Assembly: GCA_028583605.1 (NCBI GenBank)
Contig: CM053328.1
Coordinates: 34,845,722 to 34,909,721, forward strand
Direction: 5' to 3'
From: Dastarcus helophoroides
Taxonomy: Eukaryota > Arthropoda > Insecta > Coleoptera > Bothrideridae
DNA length: 64,000 nt
In this document: in pieces, positions 12,450-24,780 of the stretch
Position numbering within the stretch: position 1 is the stretch's first letter
Layout of the letters: every line of letters begins with the position of its first letter
Program-made: the position numbers and the translations under genes
Notes under the pieces: generated by a model
Database searches by the model: none
What the model was told of the DNA's origin: nothing
Seen by the model: the letters and a program-made list of their open reading frames with translations, nothing else

Positions 12450-12922
12450 TTGAAATACAAATCTTGTCCCTTAAAATAAAGAAAGATTAAAAAACACAAC
12501 AAAGGTTGCTCTTACACATTTCGATCTCTCTGAAGATGATAACTTGACTAACGAAACGCAGTAGAGCACCTTTTTGGGTTTCTTAATCTTTCTTGATTTC
12601 AGGGGACAAGATTTGTATTTCAATATCTCAAATATATAAATTATTATGAGTATCTCTCTGAAGATGGTAGCTTGGCTATCGAAAAGCGTTAGAGTAACCT
12701 TTGTTGTGTTTTTTAATCTTTCTTGGTTTTAGGAAACAAGATTTGTATTTCAACATCTCAAATATATGAATTATTATGAGTATTTCTCTGAATATTACAG
12801 CTTGGCTATCAAAAAGCGTTAGAGCAACCTTTGTTATGTTTTTTATTTTTTTTATTTCAGGGGATAAGATTTGTATTTTCAATTTTTGAAGATAAACAAA
12901 AACCATACCGTTTCACCAAAAT
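12450..12922. mobile_element. Foldback MITE with triplicated right arm
   Basis: Starts with a left-arm interior (TTGAAATACAAATCTTGTCC, GGTTGCTCTTACACATTTCG) and then has three successive right-arm segments, each running from GTTAGAG-type or AGAGCA-type sequence through AATCTTTCTTG, TTTCAGGGGACAAG and TTTGTATTTCAA (about 12555-12632, 12650-12770, 12785-12922). The last ends with CCGTTTCACCAAAA, the outer terminus. It suggests local tandem duplication of one arm. Confidence 0.75.
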
Positions 12923-14119
12923 TTTGACTGTAACTACAGAATTAAATATTTAATAAAACCTTTTGACTTTTTTCCATAGTTTTGTGTTAAAATATAAATT
13001 TCCTTCTTATATATTTTGAATTTTATCCGAAAATACTCAGTTAAAGCTTTAAAGAGAGCTATTTCAAGGGTAAATTTTAAAATTATAATAAATATTTTCA
13101 TTCATTAAAAAACCGTTTTTTAAAATTTCAAGTTAGTTTAAGCATGTAATGTTAGGTTTTTTTTTCTAAAATTTTTAGGAAACTACGAATGTTTCTAAAT
13201 ATTTTAAATCTTAAATATATTCTTATCTTTAAATGCCCGAAATACAAAACAATTTAAATATTTGAGTTTAAATAAAATATTTTAACATGAAAGAATCAGT
13301 TTGACATAATAAGGTTTACTTCATTATATAGATTGAATTATACAAGTTTTTTGAAATGTTGCCACGTGCAAAATGCACTTCAGTCAAAAATTTAAATAAT
13401 TCAAATTGATTTTTTATTGATTTGAAAAATTTTGAGGTTAAATAATTTGCAACTACCAATTCACTTGTGAGTGCAAATTGTTTTTTACATGTAATTATGA
13501 TCAACCAATTAATTTTTAAGTTTCCTCCCATCATTTTTGATTTTTTTGAATAACGGTATATTTCGTGTTTTTAACGTTTCCTTATGTATAATTGGCGATT
13601 TTATAAGCTTTGAAGGAACGAAAAGAAAAAACTGGGAAGAAGGAAGTCAGTCTTGTGTGGTCCTTCGGGCTCCAAAGGCGCAACACGGCGATGTTGCTAA
13701 TAAAGAAATTTCCTAATAGAGATAATAAATGCCATTTCGACTTTTGTGCTCATTTTTTTTCACTTTTCACTCCTTTTTGAGAAATTCTATAGGTTTTGGA
13801 AGACAACAATAAATTTGTTTAAAATGTGTACGTTTGAGGATTCTGGTGATAAAGCCTCTGTTTATATTTGAATTTTCGTGAGAAGTCTCCTCATTAAAAA
13901 AGCCCTCTAACAGTTTTACGTTGCAAAGTTTTCAGCTAGAAAATTAATATTTTGGGGAAATTCTTATCGAATAGAAGAACGATATCTTTAAAGTTCTATA
14001 TTGTCGATTGTTCCTTTGAGAGGAAAAGTATTCGCGTATTTTGTTCCCTTAGGTTAGTGTTTCCCAAACTTTTTTTTTTTTTGAAAGCGACACTTTTGGG
14101 GTCAATAAACTTCTTAGGC
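12923..14119. other. AT-rich intronic DNA
   Basis: No gene recognised. A GTGTTTCCCAAACTTTTTTT phrase near 14060 resembles the termini common in hAT-derived MITEs, but no partner end was found. Confidence 0.45.
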
Positions 14120-14765
14120 AATAGAATGAGATGGTGGAGAGAATACTGAAAAAACGTCTACAGAACACCATCAGCAATGTTGACATAATAACCAAGAAAC
14201 AAGTGTGGTTTCGAACCAATGCACCATCCCTTGAACTAGATGCTTACATCACTCAATAGACGAACTGTAACTAGGTAGTTGAGGCTACCTTTTTCGACAT
14301 CTTCAAGGCACCAAGGACTCCTTCAAGATGCAACAAGTCTCTTGCTCTGTCAATGGTTCAAAATGGTAAATTTGTTCCTTAAGCAACGATCAGGTGGTAG
14401 AAGAACTATCTCACCAGTATAAGTTGCACTATGGGATACCACAGGGCTCACCTCTTTTATAGAATTTGTTCCTAGATTCCTAGAGTCAAACTTTCTCTAC
14501 TAGTCATTCACCCAGACAACTTTAATAGCTCATTCTCTAGGCTCAGCTAATTCTAAGGCATCAACGTCTACAGACAACCTTTTAGAATAATTCAGGCAAC
14601 GATCAATCGAAGTCAACGCAGCCAAGAAGTGTTTTTGACTAAAAGAAGACTCCAACCGTGTGACCATATTTAAGTTCATGAGGCAACGTTGACTGCAGAA
14701 CTCAGGCGTAATTGGTAATAAAAGGCCCAATTCAGTCTCAGATCAATTGTGAAGTGTGGAGGTTC
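14120..14765 (+). pseudogene. Jockey-like LINE reverse transcriptase fragment (5' part)
   Basis: Plus-strand translation with frame changes gives recognisable jockey-type RT segments: MVERILKKRLQNTISN at about 14131, then QVWFRTNAPS, a degraded palm block (VEATFFDIFKAP), QYKLHYGIPQGSP near 14420-14455 (fingers/palm motif with GIPQGSP), and a thumb-side block containing QRSIEVNAAKK near 14590-14630. Stops and frameshifts are frequent, so it is a relic. It breaks at about 14765, where the poly-A end of the opposite-strand LINE begins; its continuation is at 17381. The best reading is a single older LINE split by insertion. Confidence 0.75.
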
Positions 14766-15086
14766 AAAATGCTTTTTTTTAAGTTTAATTTACTCGCAAA
14801 GGGTAACCCCATTTTGCTTTCAAAGCACTGCGAGTAGGATGTGGAAACAAGGATCGATGGCGATAAACCGCCTTCTCAAACAAGGATAGGTTGTAATTTT
14901 TGGGAAAAATTCCTTTCGTTAACAAGTTCTATAACTTGGAAGTTCTATAGAAAAAAGAGTCTCCGTCCTTACTCTGTCAAGCTGGACCTCACAGGAATTT
15001 GCTATCTCCGAATGTCTAGTACGCCTCAAGAACCTTGCCCTTGGGGGGATTAATCCTATTAGTTCCTGCGAGCATCTTCCATGATA

Positions 15087-16565
15087 CTACTTGTAGAAAA
15101 GAGACAAGTCACCAACCATACGCCAGTGCTCTAGTGTTTCGAGAGAATCGGTCAGACTATCGTCATCAATTAGGCGAATCGCTCTTCTTTGAATTGAATC
15201 CAAGAGAGCTAAAGTATGTTTTGGGGCTGAACTCCAAACATGAGAACAGTATTCTAGTGTTGACCTAACTTGAGCTTTGTATAGTGTTAATAGCTGATGA
15301 GATGTGAAGTACTTTTTAGCTCTAAAAGGAAAGCCTAGCTTCTGAGAGGCGGATCTAGCAATGACGCGCAAATGATCGTCCCAAGAAAAGTTAGTGCTCG
15401 CATTCACTCCTACGATAGATAGATTAGATCCCATCGGAAGGATTTTAGCATCCATTACTATGTTTGTTGCGTTGTCCCTTGATGTTTTCTTAGAGAAAAC
15501 CACGGCCTGAGTTTTTGAAGCGTTGAAGTCGACCAAATTGTTCTAACCCCATTCCAGAATAATCTTGAAATCCCGATTAATTGTCTGTATCTGCTGTTCC
15601 CTTAGTCCATCTGAAGCAGAGATAGATAATGGTTTGTCGGAAAAAAAAAGATGACACAAGGTTACTATCATCTGCGTAGCTGTATATAGGATTGGAAGTT
15701 AAAGCTAAGAGATCCTTTATGTGTAACAGAAATAGAGTAGGAGACAAAACAGACCCCTGAAGCACCCCTGTGTTAATCGCAAATGTCTCGGATGAGATGA
15801 AATCGACGACGACCTGAAGAGATCTGTCAGCGAGAAAATTGGATATCAAATGACAGAATCCAAGAGGAAGATCATAAGATGTTAATTTGGCGAGAAAAGA
15901 TCGGTGCCAGACTCTGTCGAAAGCCTTTGAGATATCCAATGCCAAAGTCTCAGCCTTACTATGTTTTTCCATAGCTAAGTTACACATATGAGTAACATAT
16001 GCCAGTAGATCGCCAGTGAAACGTTGTTGTCTAAAACCTTATTGCCTGTCGGAGATGATTCCATTTTCCTCCAGATATTTGAGAATCTCGATGTTGATAA
16101 CCTTTCCATCACTTTAGATATAACAGGTAACAAATATATAGGGCGATAGTTTTTAGCCAGATTCCTTTTTCCCTTTTTAGGGACAGGCTGCACTCTAGCA
16201 GATTTCCAAATGTTAGGGAATACACCTCTGTTGTAAGAGATTGTGAAAAATTTGCTTAGGACAGGAGTCAACTCTGGGGGGCACTTCTTACGAACAATAG
16301 CGGGAATACCATCAAGGCCAGAAGCTTTCGTGGTGTCGAGCTCAAGGAGAATCTTTCATATTGTGCGCTGTCTGAAAACAACTTCAGGCATCGAAGTGCC
16401 AACCTTAGGAAGAATATGAGGTTCTGCGCTTCGAGAATCTAGATTGGAATTTTCAGCAAACATTAAGGCTAACATGTCAGCCTTTTCCTTGGAGGTAGTA
16501 GCAATATTGCTATTTTCATCGAGTGAAGGTGGAAAATTTGAAGGTGTAAAATTCTTTCCAATCAA
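15087..16565 (-). pseudogene. LINE copy 1 reverse transcriptase, broken
   Basis: Minus-strand segments in order: a pre-RT linker with KADMLALMFAENSN and MPEVVFRQRTI (16565-16356); NYRPIYLLPVISKVMERL, the RT fingers motif (about 16190-16130); ALDISKAFDRVWH (palm motif A, about 15930); GVLQGSVLSPTLFLLHIKDL (motif B region); YADDSNLVSS (catalytic motif C, about 15680); then MVDFNASKTQAVVFSKK and the C-terminal KAQVRSTLEYCSHVWSS with RRAIRLIDDDSL (about 15260-15130). Catalytic Asp residues survive in text, but frameshifts near 16340, 16080, 15980 and 15620 and a stop near 15540 break the chain. Plus-strand frames over this interval are shadows. Confidence 0.9.
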
Positions 16566-16906
16566 CTTTGCAAATCCTCAAAAGGATCTGGAACCGTTCG
16601 GACAGTTGATAAGAATCTAGCGCGTTTTACGATCGAAATTCACCTTTTGCCTCGTCAATAACCTGTTTACAAGAAGTTCGTGCATCTACAAATATGGTCC
16701 GAGTCTCGACTGAGGGATCATTTCGCCAACAACGATATGCGCAATTTTTGAAGGAGACATCCTGAGCACAATTTTTACTGAACCAAGATTTACTGGAGGC
16801 AGATTTCTTTTGGGAGTGGGGAATTGAGCATTCCATTACTCAGGATAGTTTCCGTGATGGATTTGGCGACTAAGGAAGGGTTGTCTGAGTTAAAGCAGAC
16901 TTCCTG

Positions 16907-17380
16907 CTATGGAAAAGATGCAAAGAAGTCTCCTAATTCTTCCCAGTTTGCAGAGTTAAAGTGCCAAACCCTACGGGACTGCGTCTGGAAAGAAGGTGGT
17001 ATATGAAGCGAGCGAGAGGCTGCTAAAAGCTTGTGATCCGAATTTCCAAACGGTGATATCACAGAGATTTTATACGAATTTAATGAATTTGTAAGGAAAA
17101 GATCGAGTAGATTAGGTTGATAGGTATCTACATCAGGAATTCTTGTGGGTTCCTGAACTAATTGCGATAGTCCACAAGTGATGGCAAAAGCCTCTACCAC
17201 CCTTCCCGCGTCGTCAGTTTGGTAAGAAAACCTTAAGCAGGGGATGTTTTGTACGTTGAAGTCACCGAGAAAGACAACCTCAGCTGTTGGATAATTCGTT
17301 TGTAGGATAGGGACTGTTGCAAGGAATGGTTGGTGGAAATAGTCAGTGGCTATTGGACATAAACTATTGTCATATAAGTC
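16907..17380 (-). pseudogene. LINE copy 1 endonuclease domain (C-terminal half)
   Basis: The reading frame contains the APE-endonuclease signatures AEVVFLGDFN (GDFN metal/phosphate-binding motif) and, about 80 residues later, GNSDHKLL (the SDH catalytic His motif). This domain nicks target DNA for target-primed reverse transcription. The frame is open up to 17425, but the codons beyond about 17380 read the neighbouring jockey repeat (ATCATAAGACCAGCA), so the real element probably starts at about 17380. The N-terminal catalytic residues of the family are absent. Confidence 0.85.
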
Positions 17381-19145
17381 AATCATAAGACCAGCAAAGA
17401 CCCTATACATCTGTATCCTGGTCAAAAACTGCCAGTAAACAATTCAAGAAACTTCAGGTGTTCCCGAATATACTCCTAAGAGGAGAAATGGATACTCCAT
17501 GGTTTGTCAGGAACAAGCAACTTTACCTCCTACTCCTCAATCATAAGACCAGCAATGACATACGCATCTGTATCATGGTCACAAACTGCCAATAAACAAA
17601 CCACGATACTTCAGGTGCTCCCGAACACCCCCTAAGGTGACATGGGTGCTCCATGGTTTGTCAGGAACAAGCAACTTTGCAGAGAAGCTTATCTACCTTC
17701 TACTTTTCCATCATAAGACCAGCAATGACATACGCATCTGTATCCTGGTCAAAACTTGCCGATAAACAAGTCAAGAAACTTTAGGTGTTCCTGAAGATAC
17801 TCCTAAGAGGAGAAATGGATACTCTATGGTTTGTCCGGAACAAGCAACTCCACCAAAAAGTTTATCTACTTCCTACTCCTCGATCATAAGACCAACAATG
17901 ACCTACGCATCTGTATTCTGGTCACAAAATGCCAATAAACCAATCACGATACTTTAGGTATTCCCGAACACCGCTTTAAGGGGACATATGGGTGCTCCAT
18001 GGTTTGTCAGGAACGAGCAACTTTGCAGAGAAGCTTATCTAACTTCTACTTTTCAATCATAAGACCAGCAATGACATACCCATCTGTATCCTTGTCAAAA
18101 CTTGCCGACAAACAAGTCAAGAAACTTCAGGTGTTCCCGAACATCCCCCTACGAGGATATATGGATGCTCCATGGTTTGTCAAGAACAATTAAATTCACA
18201 GAAAAGTCTTTCCACCTCCTACTCTTCAGTCATAAAACCAGCAATGGACTACGCATCTATATCCTGATCACAAACTCCCGATAAACAAGTCAAGAAACTT
18301 CAGGTGTTTCGGAACATCTCCCTAAGAGGACATATGGATGCTCCATGGTTTGTCAAGAACGAGCAACTCCACAAAGAAGTGGATCTTTCTTCTACTCCTC
18401 GATTTTAGGACCATAATGAAGGCAGAAGCTCATCCCAATGAGCCAGTTCGAGATGCAATAGATTACGATCTAGCTATTTCCACCAAAATTAGAAGACCAA
18501 GTACGGTTCCCTAGACTACAGCAACGATAGTCTACTGCAAGGAAATTTTTTGTCGTTTGTTTCAAAGGAACAGCTTACATTAGCACTAACATGCTATTTC
18601 GAGAAATCATAAGACCCACGCATCTGTATCCTGGTCACAAAATGCAGATAAAGAAGTCAAGAAACTTCAGGTGTTCCCAAACATTCGCCTAAGATGACAC
18701 ATGAATGTTTCATGTTTTATGGTTTGTCAGGGACAAGTAAATCCACAGAAAAGTTGTTCTGCCTCCTACTCTTCAATCATAAGACCAGCAATGAACTACG
18801 CATTTGTATCCTGATCACAAAATGCCGATAAACAAGTCAAGAAACTTCAGGTGTTTCGGAACATCTCCCTAAGAGGACATATGGATGCTCCATGGTTTGT
18901 CAAGAACGAGCAACTCCAAAAAGACGTGGATCTTTCTTCTACTCCACGATTTTAGGACCATAATGAAGGCAGAAGCTTATCCCAATGAGCCAGTTCGAGA
19001 TGCAATAGATTACGATCTAGCTATTTCCACCAAAATTAGAAGACCAAGTACGGTTCCCTAGACTACAGCAACGATAGTCTACTGCAAGGAAATTTTTTGT
19101 CGTTTGTTTCAAAGGAAGAGCTTACATTAGCACTAGCATGCTATT
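17381..19145 (+). repeat. ~172-bp tandem array of jockey-LINE C-terminal coding sequence
   Basis: The landmark ATCATAAGACCAGCAATGAC recurs near 17540, 17711, 17884, 18056 and 18229, then around 18608 and 18776. Spacings are about 171-173 bp in the regular part. Each unit encodes the same C-terminal jockey-RT module in plus orientation: I(I)RPAMTYAS, ADKQVKKLQVF, and APWFVRNEQLHRE. Following sequence reads KAEAHPNEPVRDAIDYDLA, the normal next stretch of such proteins. A longer block ending with that stretch is present twice (about 18230-18590 and 18776-19135), nearly identical, about 542 bp apart. It is the 3' continuation of the LINE at 14120-14765. Confidence 0.85.
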
Positions 19146-20185
19146 TTGACAAATTGAGGGCCCAAAACACCAGAAGTTTTAGTCGGTAACCGTAACTTGC
19201 ACTGCTTCAGCAAATTAACAACAAAGCAATTCAACAAAAAATACATCCATACATTCAAACATACAGTTTGAGCTTTCAAAACGCCCTCTTACTTGTAGCA
19301 CTTTTCACTTGTAACACTGACAGATTTCCTAGTTTGGTTTGAGAATTGGAAGAGAAGACTGATATCGCTCTAAATACGAAATATCATTGAAATTTCATAT
19401 CGTTCTTATTGATCTTGCTTAATTTAAAGACAAATCCAACTTTTGTTAAAATTAAACAAATGTGCCTTCTATTGACCAGTGGTGGTGATTGGGGTTAACA
19501 TTTTTGAGTAATGTCCCCGCCAGTCCTCGCTAATTTCAGTCGAAGCGACAACGAGATTTGGCGAATTTTTTCGTCATTTAAGGAGATTTACTCGGGAATC
19601 ATTTTGGCACGCAACCTCTTTTCACCAGACACAATATGGCCCCTCTAAAGTGAGACTTTAATTCGAGAAATTGGCAAGACCGTTTTCTCGGGTGCCAACG
19701 AACCGCAATATCTCATTTCGCGCCATCCACATTCAATATTTTATAAAGTTTCGTCGATTTAATTCCCCGGCATTCGGTTACACTAGCTGTTCCCCCTTTT
19801 ATTTGTTTTTGTGTAAGCTGGACGATTTATATTTTGGAGTGTGTAGCGATTAAACGAGAATAATAAATAGAAATCATCTTTTTGGGCCATTTAACGTTGA
19901 AAAGGAACGACAAAAGGCTCAATTTGAAGCTGATTTCAACTACGAATATCGATGTAATGTCATATGATTATGGTTCAAAAAATTGATATTTGCAAGCCAA
20001 TTTATTTTACTGTGACTATCTATAGGGTCTTTATTTAATTATTAATTAATCAGTAGTAATTGGAGCGTGTATAAATTGGTTAAATTATGTAATTCTCTAG
20101 AATGTTCTATATTTGTGGAAAACAACCAAAACTAGACTTTTTCCCTAACCACTTCTGTTCCAGATATTTTTACTGATTTGTCGGG
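19146..20185. other. Unique-looking intronic sequence
   Basis: No repeat family, LINE or long frame is recognised. The composition is more balanced at 19480-19860 (for example GTCCCCGCCAGTCCTCGC near 19512). It may contain intronic regulatory DNA of the Runx gene; nothing specific identifies it. Confidence 0.4.
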
Positions 20186-20189
20186 GATA

Positions 20190-22190
20190 CTGATACAAAC
20201 TGGGACTATACACCCTACAATCTTTCCTATGGGATCCAATCTGTCTATCCTAGGGGTAAATGCGAACACCAGCTTCTTTTGGAACGACCATGGGTGCACT
20301 CAGGCAGCGGTTTTCTCTAAAGCTAGCTAACATGCTAGCCTTAATATTTGCTGAAAATTCCAATATCGATTCTCGAAACAGAAAGCAGAACCTCTTATTC
20401 TTCCTAACGTTGGCACTTTTATGCCTGAAGTTGTTTTCAGACGACGGACAATCACAAAGATTCTCCTCGAGCTTGACACCTCGAAAGCTTCTGGTCTTGA
20501 TGGTATCCCCGCTATTGTTCTTACGAAGTGCGCCCCAGGGTTGACTCCTGTCCTAATCACACTCTTTTACAACAAAGGTGTATTTCCTAACATCTGGAAA
20601 TCTGCTAGGGTGAAGCCTGTCCCTAAAAAGGTAAAAAGAATCTGGCTAACAACTATCGCCCTATATCTTTGTTACCCGTTATATCGAAAGTGATGGAAAA
20701 GGTTAGCAACATCGAGATTTCCAAATATCTGGAAGAGAATAGAATCTTCTCTGACTGGCAATATGGTTTTAATCAATAACGCTGGACTGATCATCTGCTC
20801 ACGTAAGTTACTCATATCTGTAACTCAGCTATGAAAAAACATGGTGAGGTTAGGATTGTGGCATTGGATATCTTAAAGATCTTCGACCAGAGTCTGGCAC
20901 CGATTTCTGTTCGCCAAATTAATACCTTATAGTCTTCCTCCTGGATTCTGTCATTTGATATCCAATTTTCTTGCTGACAGATCTCTTCATGTCGGCGTAG
21001 AGACATTTGCGATTAATGCCAGGGGTGCCTCAGGTTTCTGTCCTGTCTCCTACTCTGTTTCTGTTTTACATAAATGATCTCCCAGCTTCAAGGTCCAATC
21101 CTTAATGCAGCTATGCAGATGATAGTAGCCTTGTGTCATCTTTTTTCTTCGACAAACCATTATCCGTCGCTAGTTCAGATCGCAGATACAGATGATTAAT
21201 CGAGATTTCGAAATCATTCCGGAATGGGGTAAGAAAAATCTGGTTGACTCCAACGCTTTAAAAACTCAGGCCACGGTTTTCTCTAAAAAAAACATTAAGG
21301 GCTAATGCAACAAGCACACTAATGGACGGTAAAATCCTTCCAATGGGATCTAATCTGTCTATCCTAGGAGTGAATGCGAGCACTAACTTCTCTTGGGATG
21401 ATAATGTGCTCGCCATTGCCAAGCCCGCTTCTCAGAAGCTAGGCTTTCTTTTTAGTGTTAAAAAGTACTTCACGTTTCACCAAATGCTGACTCTCCACAA
21501 AGCTCAAGTTAGATCAACACTGGAATATTGTTCTCATGATTGGAGTTCACTTTCAAAGCACACTTTGGTTCTTTTGGATTCAGTTCAAAGAAGAGCGATT
21601 CCCCTAATTGATGACGAGAGTTTAACCAATCCTCTAGATATAATTGTAAGAGAATAGAGCTAAAAAGTACTTCACTTCTCATCAGCTGCTGACTACACAA
21701 AGCTCAAATTAGACCAACACTGGAATAGTGTTCTCCGGTTTGGGGTTCAGCTTAAAAACACCATTTGGATCTTTTGGATTCAATCCAAAGAACGATTCGT
21801 CTAATTGATGACGGGAATTTGACCAATTCACTTGTAATACTGGAGCACTGAATCTTAAAGAATGATTGATGATTTGTCTCTTTTCTTTAATGGAAGATGC
21901 TCGTAGAAACTGATTGATTTGATTGCCCCAAGGACAACATTATCGAGACATAAAAGACAATCATAATCAGCAAATTTCTGTGCGGTTCACAGCTTGGCAT
22001 AATGAGGACTTTGGTCTATGGAGACCCTTTTTTCTATAGAACTTTAGAACTCTGTAATTCCTTACTAAATAGATTTTTTCCCGACAATTACAACCTATCC
22101 TTTTATCGCCATTTCTTTTATTTCACTTCTTTTATTTAAGACACCATAGGGTTGCCTTTGCGAGTAGATTAAACTTTAAAAAAAAAGTAA
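20190..22190 (+). mobile_element. APE-type non-LTR retrotransposon copy 2, rearranged
   Basis: Same family as copy 1 but on the plus strand: MPEVVFRRRTITKILLELDT (20421 on), TLFYNKGVFPNIWKSARVKP, a shifted ISKVMEKVSNIEISKYLEE block, YADDSSLVSS near 21110-21140, MDGKILPMGSNLSILGVNAS (21322 on) and RRAIPLIDDESL. It ends with the shared CCTTTGCGAGTAGATTAAAC 3' end and an A run at about 22180. Two oddities: the first ~80 bp (20230-20290) encode the NLSILGVNA segment that belongs about 1.1 kb further downstream, and the segment KYFTFHQMLTLHKAQ to RRAI is repeated at about 21660-21800. Many stops and frameshifts make it inactive. The endonuclease domain is absent. Confidence 0.87.
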
Positions 22191-22199
22191 TTACTAAAG

Positions 22200-23190
22200 T
22201 TATTCATACTTTTATCAATGGACGCATATGTGAGCCTGTATAGTCGCAACTTCTTCCACAATGTCAAGCAAACTGACGAAGTATTAGCCGGATTCCGGTT
22301 GAGTCAAATAAAGCCAAAACCAGTCCTCGGTTCTCAATCCTGTATCTGCCAAATATTTTTGTTGCCTCTATCCTAAAAGACTAGCCTTAAAAGAACTAAA
22401 TGTTTAAAGTTACAAGCAACTGAAATGCATATTAAAACGAATTTAATTCATAGAATACGTAGCAAAATACAGAAGCTGATTAAAATTTAAAATTCCTCAA
22501 TATACATTTAACAAGTTTCAGCCCCAGTCCAATTACTATTTCAGTTCCCAGAATCGCACTCGTCGTAGTTGCTGAAAAAAAGCTGTATAAATTTCTCCGA
22601 AGCCTCATACGTTATCAGATAGAAACAAAGCAAAATTTGCGATCGGGGACGTTAATTAAACACCGGGGCCACATTCTAAAGCAAACACCCCCGCCGTAAG
22701 TCATTTGCCTGCAAGACTGGATCATCACTAATCTGTGAATTATGCCCGCACCACTTTAATCCCTAATTTATCGACAGCACACCACCGACTGTATATTTAA
22801 AGATAAAACTGTAGCGTATTTCGCTTGCATATTTATTCCATATTATTGGCTCTATCAAATGATTGATATTTTTCCGAATTTGCGTCGAATATTTTTTTCG
22901 GGATCCCGTCAGAGGTTTTGTTTGCAGATTTATTTTTATTTATCGCCTGGCTTGTTTCGGTTTGACTTTTATTATTTATTAGCGTTTTTGTTTGCGCATT
23001 GGCTGTGCGTTTTCAAATAAATCCTCGTCTATTATTATACATATTTTAAGTTTTTTCCAGTTGGCTAAATTTGATTTAAAAATAATTGAAATTTTTATCC
23101 ATACTTTGAGGAATTGTTCAATAGTAATAACTCGTAAAACATATTAAAACTCCAAACTTTATGCCTTTATGCTTTTTTTTTCGATATCCA
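22200..23190. other. Unique intronic sequence, candidate regulatory DNA
   Basis: Repeat-poor. At 22640-22800 the text is GC-balanced and includes CACTTTAATCCCTAATTTAT (TAATCC is an Otd/Bicoid-class homeodomain word) and GCACCACTTT. Next to the Runx promoter-proximal exon this could be an enhancer; that is inference from composition and position only. Confidence 0.35.
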
Positions 23191-23305
23191 GTATCTCTCT
23201 GAAGATGATAGCTTGGCTATCGAAACGCGTTAGAGCAACCTTTGTTGTATTTTTTAATCTTTTTTGGTTTCAATTTTACCAAGGACCAGTCCGTTCCACC
23301 AAAAT
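23191..23305 (+). mobile_element. Foldback MITE, solo right half
   Basis: Begins GTATCTCTCTGAAGATGATA, GCTTGGCTATCGAAACGCGT and TAGAGCAACCTTTGTTGTAT, and ends GACCAGTCCGTTCCACCAAA. It lacks the GGGGACAAGATTTGTATTTC segment (internal deletion near 23273) and the whole left arm. Confidence 0.82.
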
Positions 23306-23950
23306 TTCTTTTCTTAATGAATAAATTAGTAAAAAGACATTTTTGAGGGAAACAATAAGTGGTCACGTTATTATAAGGTCAGTTACCTACGAATACACTA
23401 AAATAAGGGTACCCCTAATATGAGAGTTAATCTTTTCAATGCGATGTTGCCAAAATAAATTTCGTTTTTTTAATAATCTACTTTTTTTAATTTATGTTAT
23501 TTTTCGAAACATTTATAAATAATTCTGATGATCTTGCTAAATATATTGATGTGTTAAAAAAATGTTAAAAATGTTGTTTTATTTCCTTCTGTCGATTTTT
23601 TAGAAATATGTCTGTGAAAGTGTCATTTTCTCATAAGAAACCAAGTCAATCTTTACAGCAACAATAATTGCAAAAGTATTTTGTGCAATGTCCTGAATTC
23701 TTTCTGAATAGTTTTCTTACATATTTGGAAATTCTTTTGCAAAGTTTCAGAAAATTCTGCTTACTTTGAGAAAAGGTACAACATAATCTCCAAATTTTTA
23801 TAAATTCTTAAAATTTCGTACAAATAATCAACTTCTTACTTAAATCATTTTTCGATGTTAAATTTTTGAGTTTTTTTAGCATTTAAACATCTTTTTTTCG
23901 AAATTTTTTTTTTAATCTCAAAAAGAATTTCGAAATATATTCAACATCTA

Positions 23951-24780
<830 letters not shown>

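Larger units (their letters stand above)
14768..17380 (-). mobile_element. APE-type non-LTR retrotransposon copy 1, 5'-truncated, nested
   Basis: Read on the minus strand it shows, in order, an apurinic-type endonuclease C-terminal part, a linker, a reverse transcriptase and a C-terminal domain, then a 3' end (TTTGCGAGTAAATTAAACTT followed by A-rich sequence at about 14768). The same 3' end closes copy 2 at about 22190. The N-terminal half of the endonuclease is missing and the 5' edge at about 17380 abuts jockey-LINE repeats, so it is a 5'-truncated insertion inside the older LINE. Stops and frameshifts separate the pieces, so it is non-functional. It belongs to the CR1/L2/jockey group; the clade is not resolved. 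Confidence 0.87.

Noticed and set aside
14841..15268. Plus-strand ORFs over LINE copy 1
   Set aside because: Shadows of the minus-strand RT C-terminal coding region.
20327..21006. Minus-strand ORFs over LINE copy 2
   Set aside because: Shadows of the plus-strand RT segments; no domain in the minus frames.
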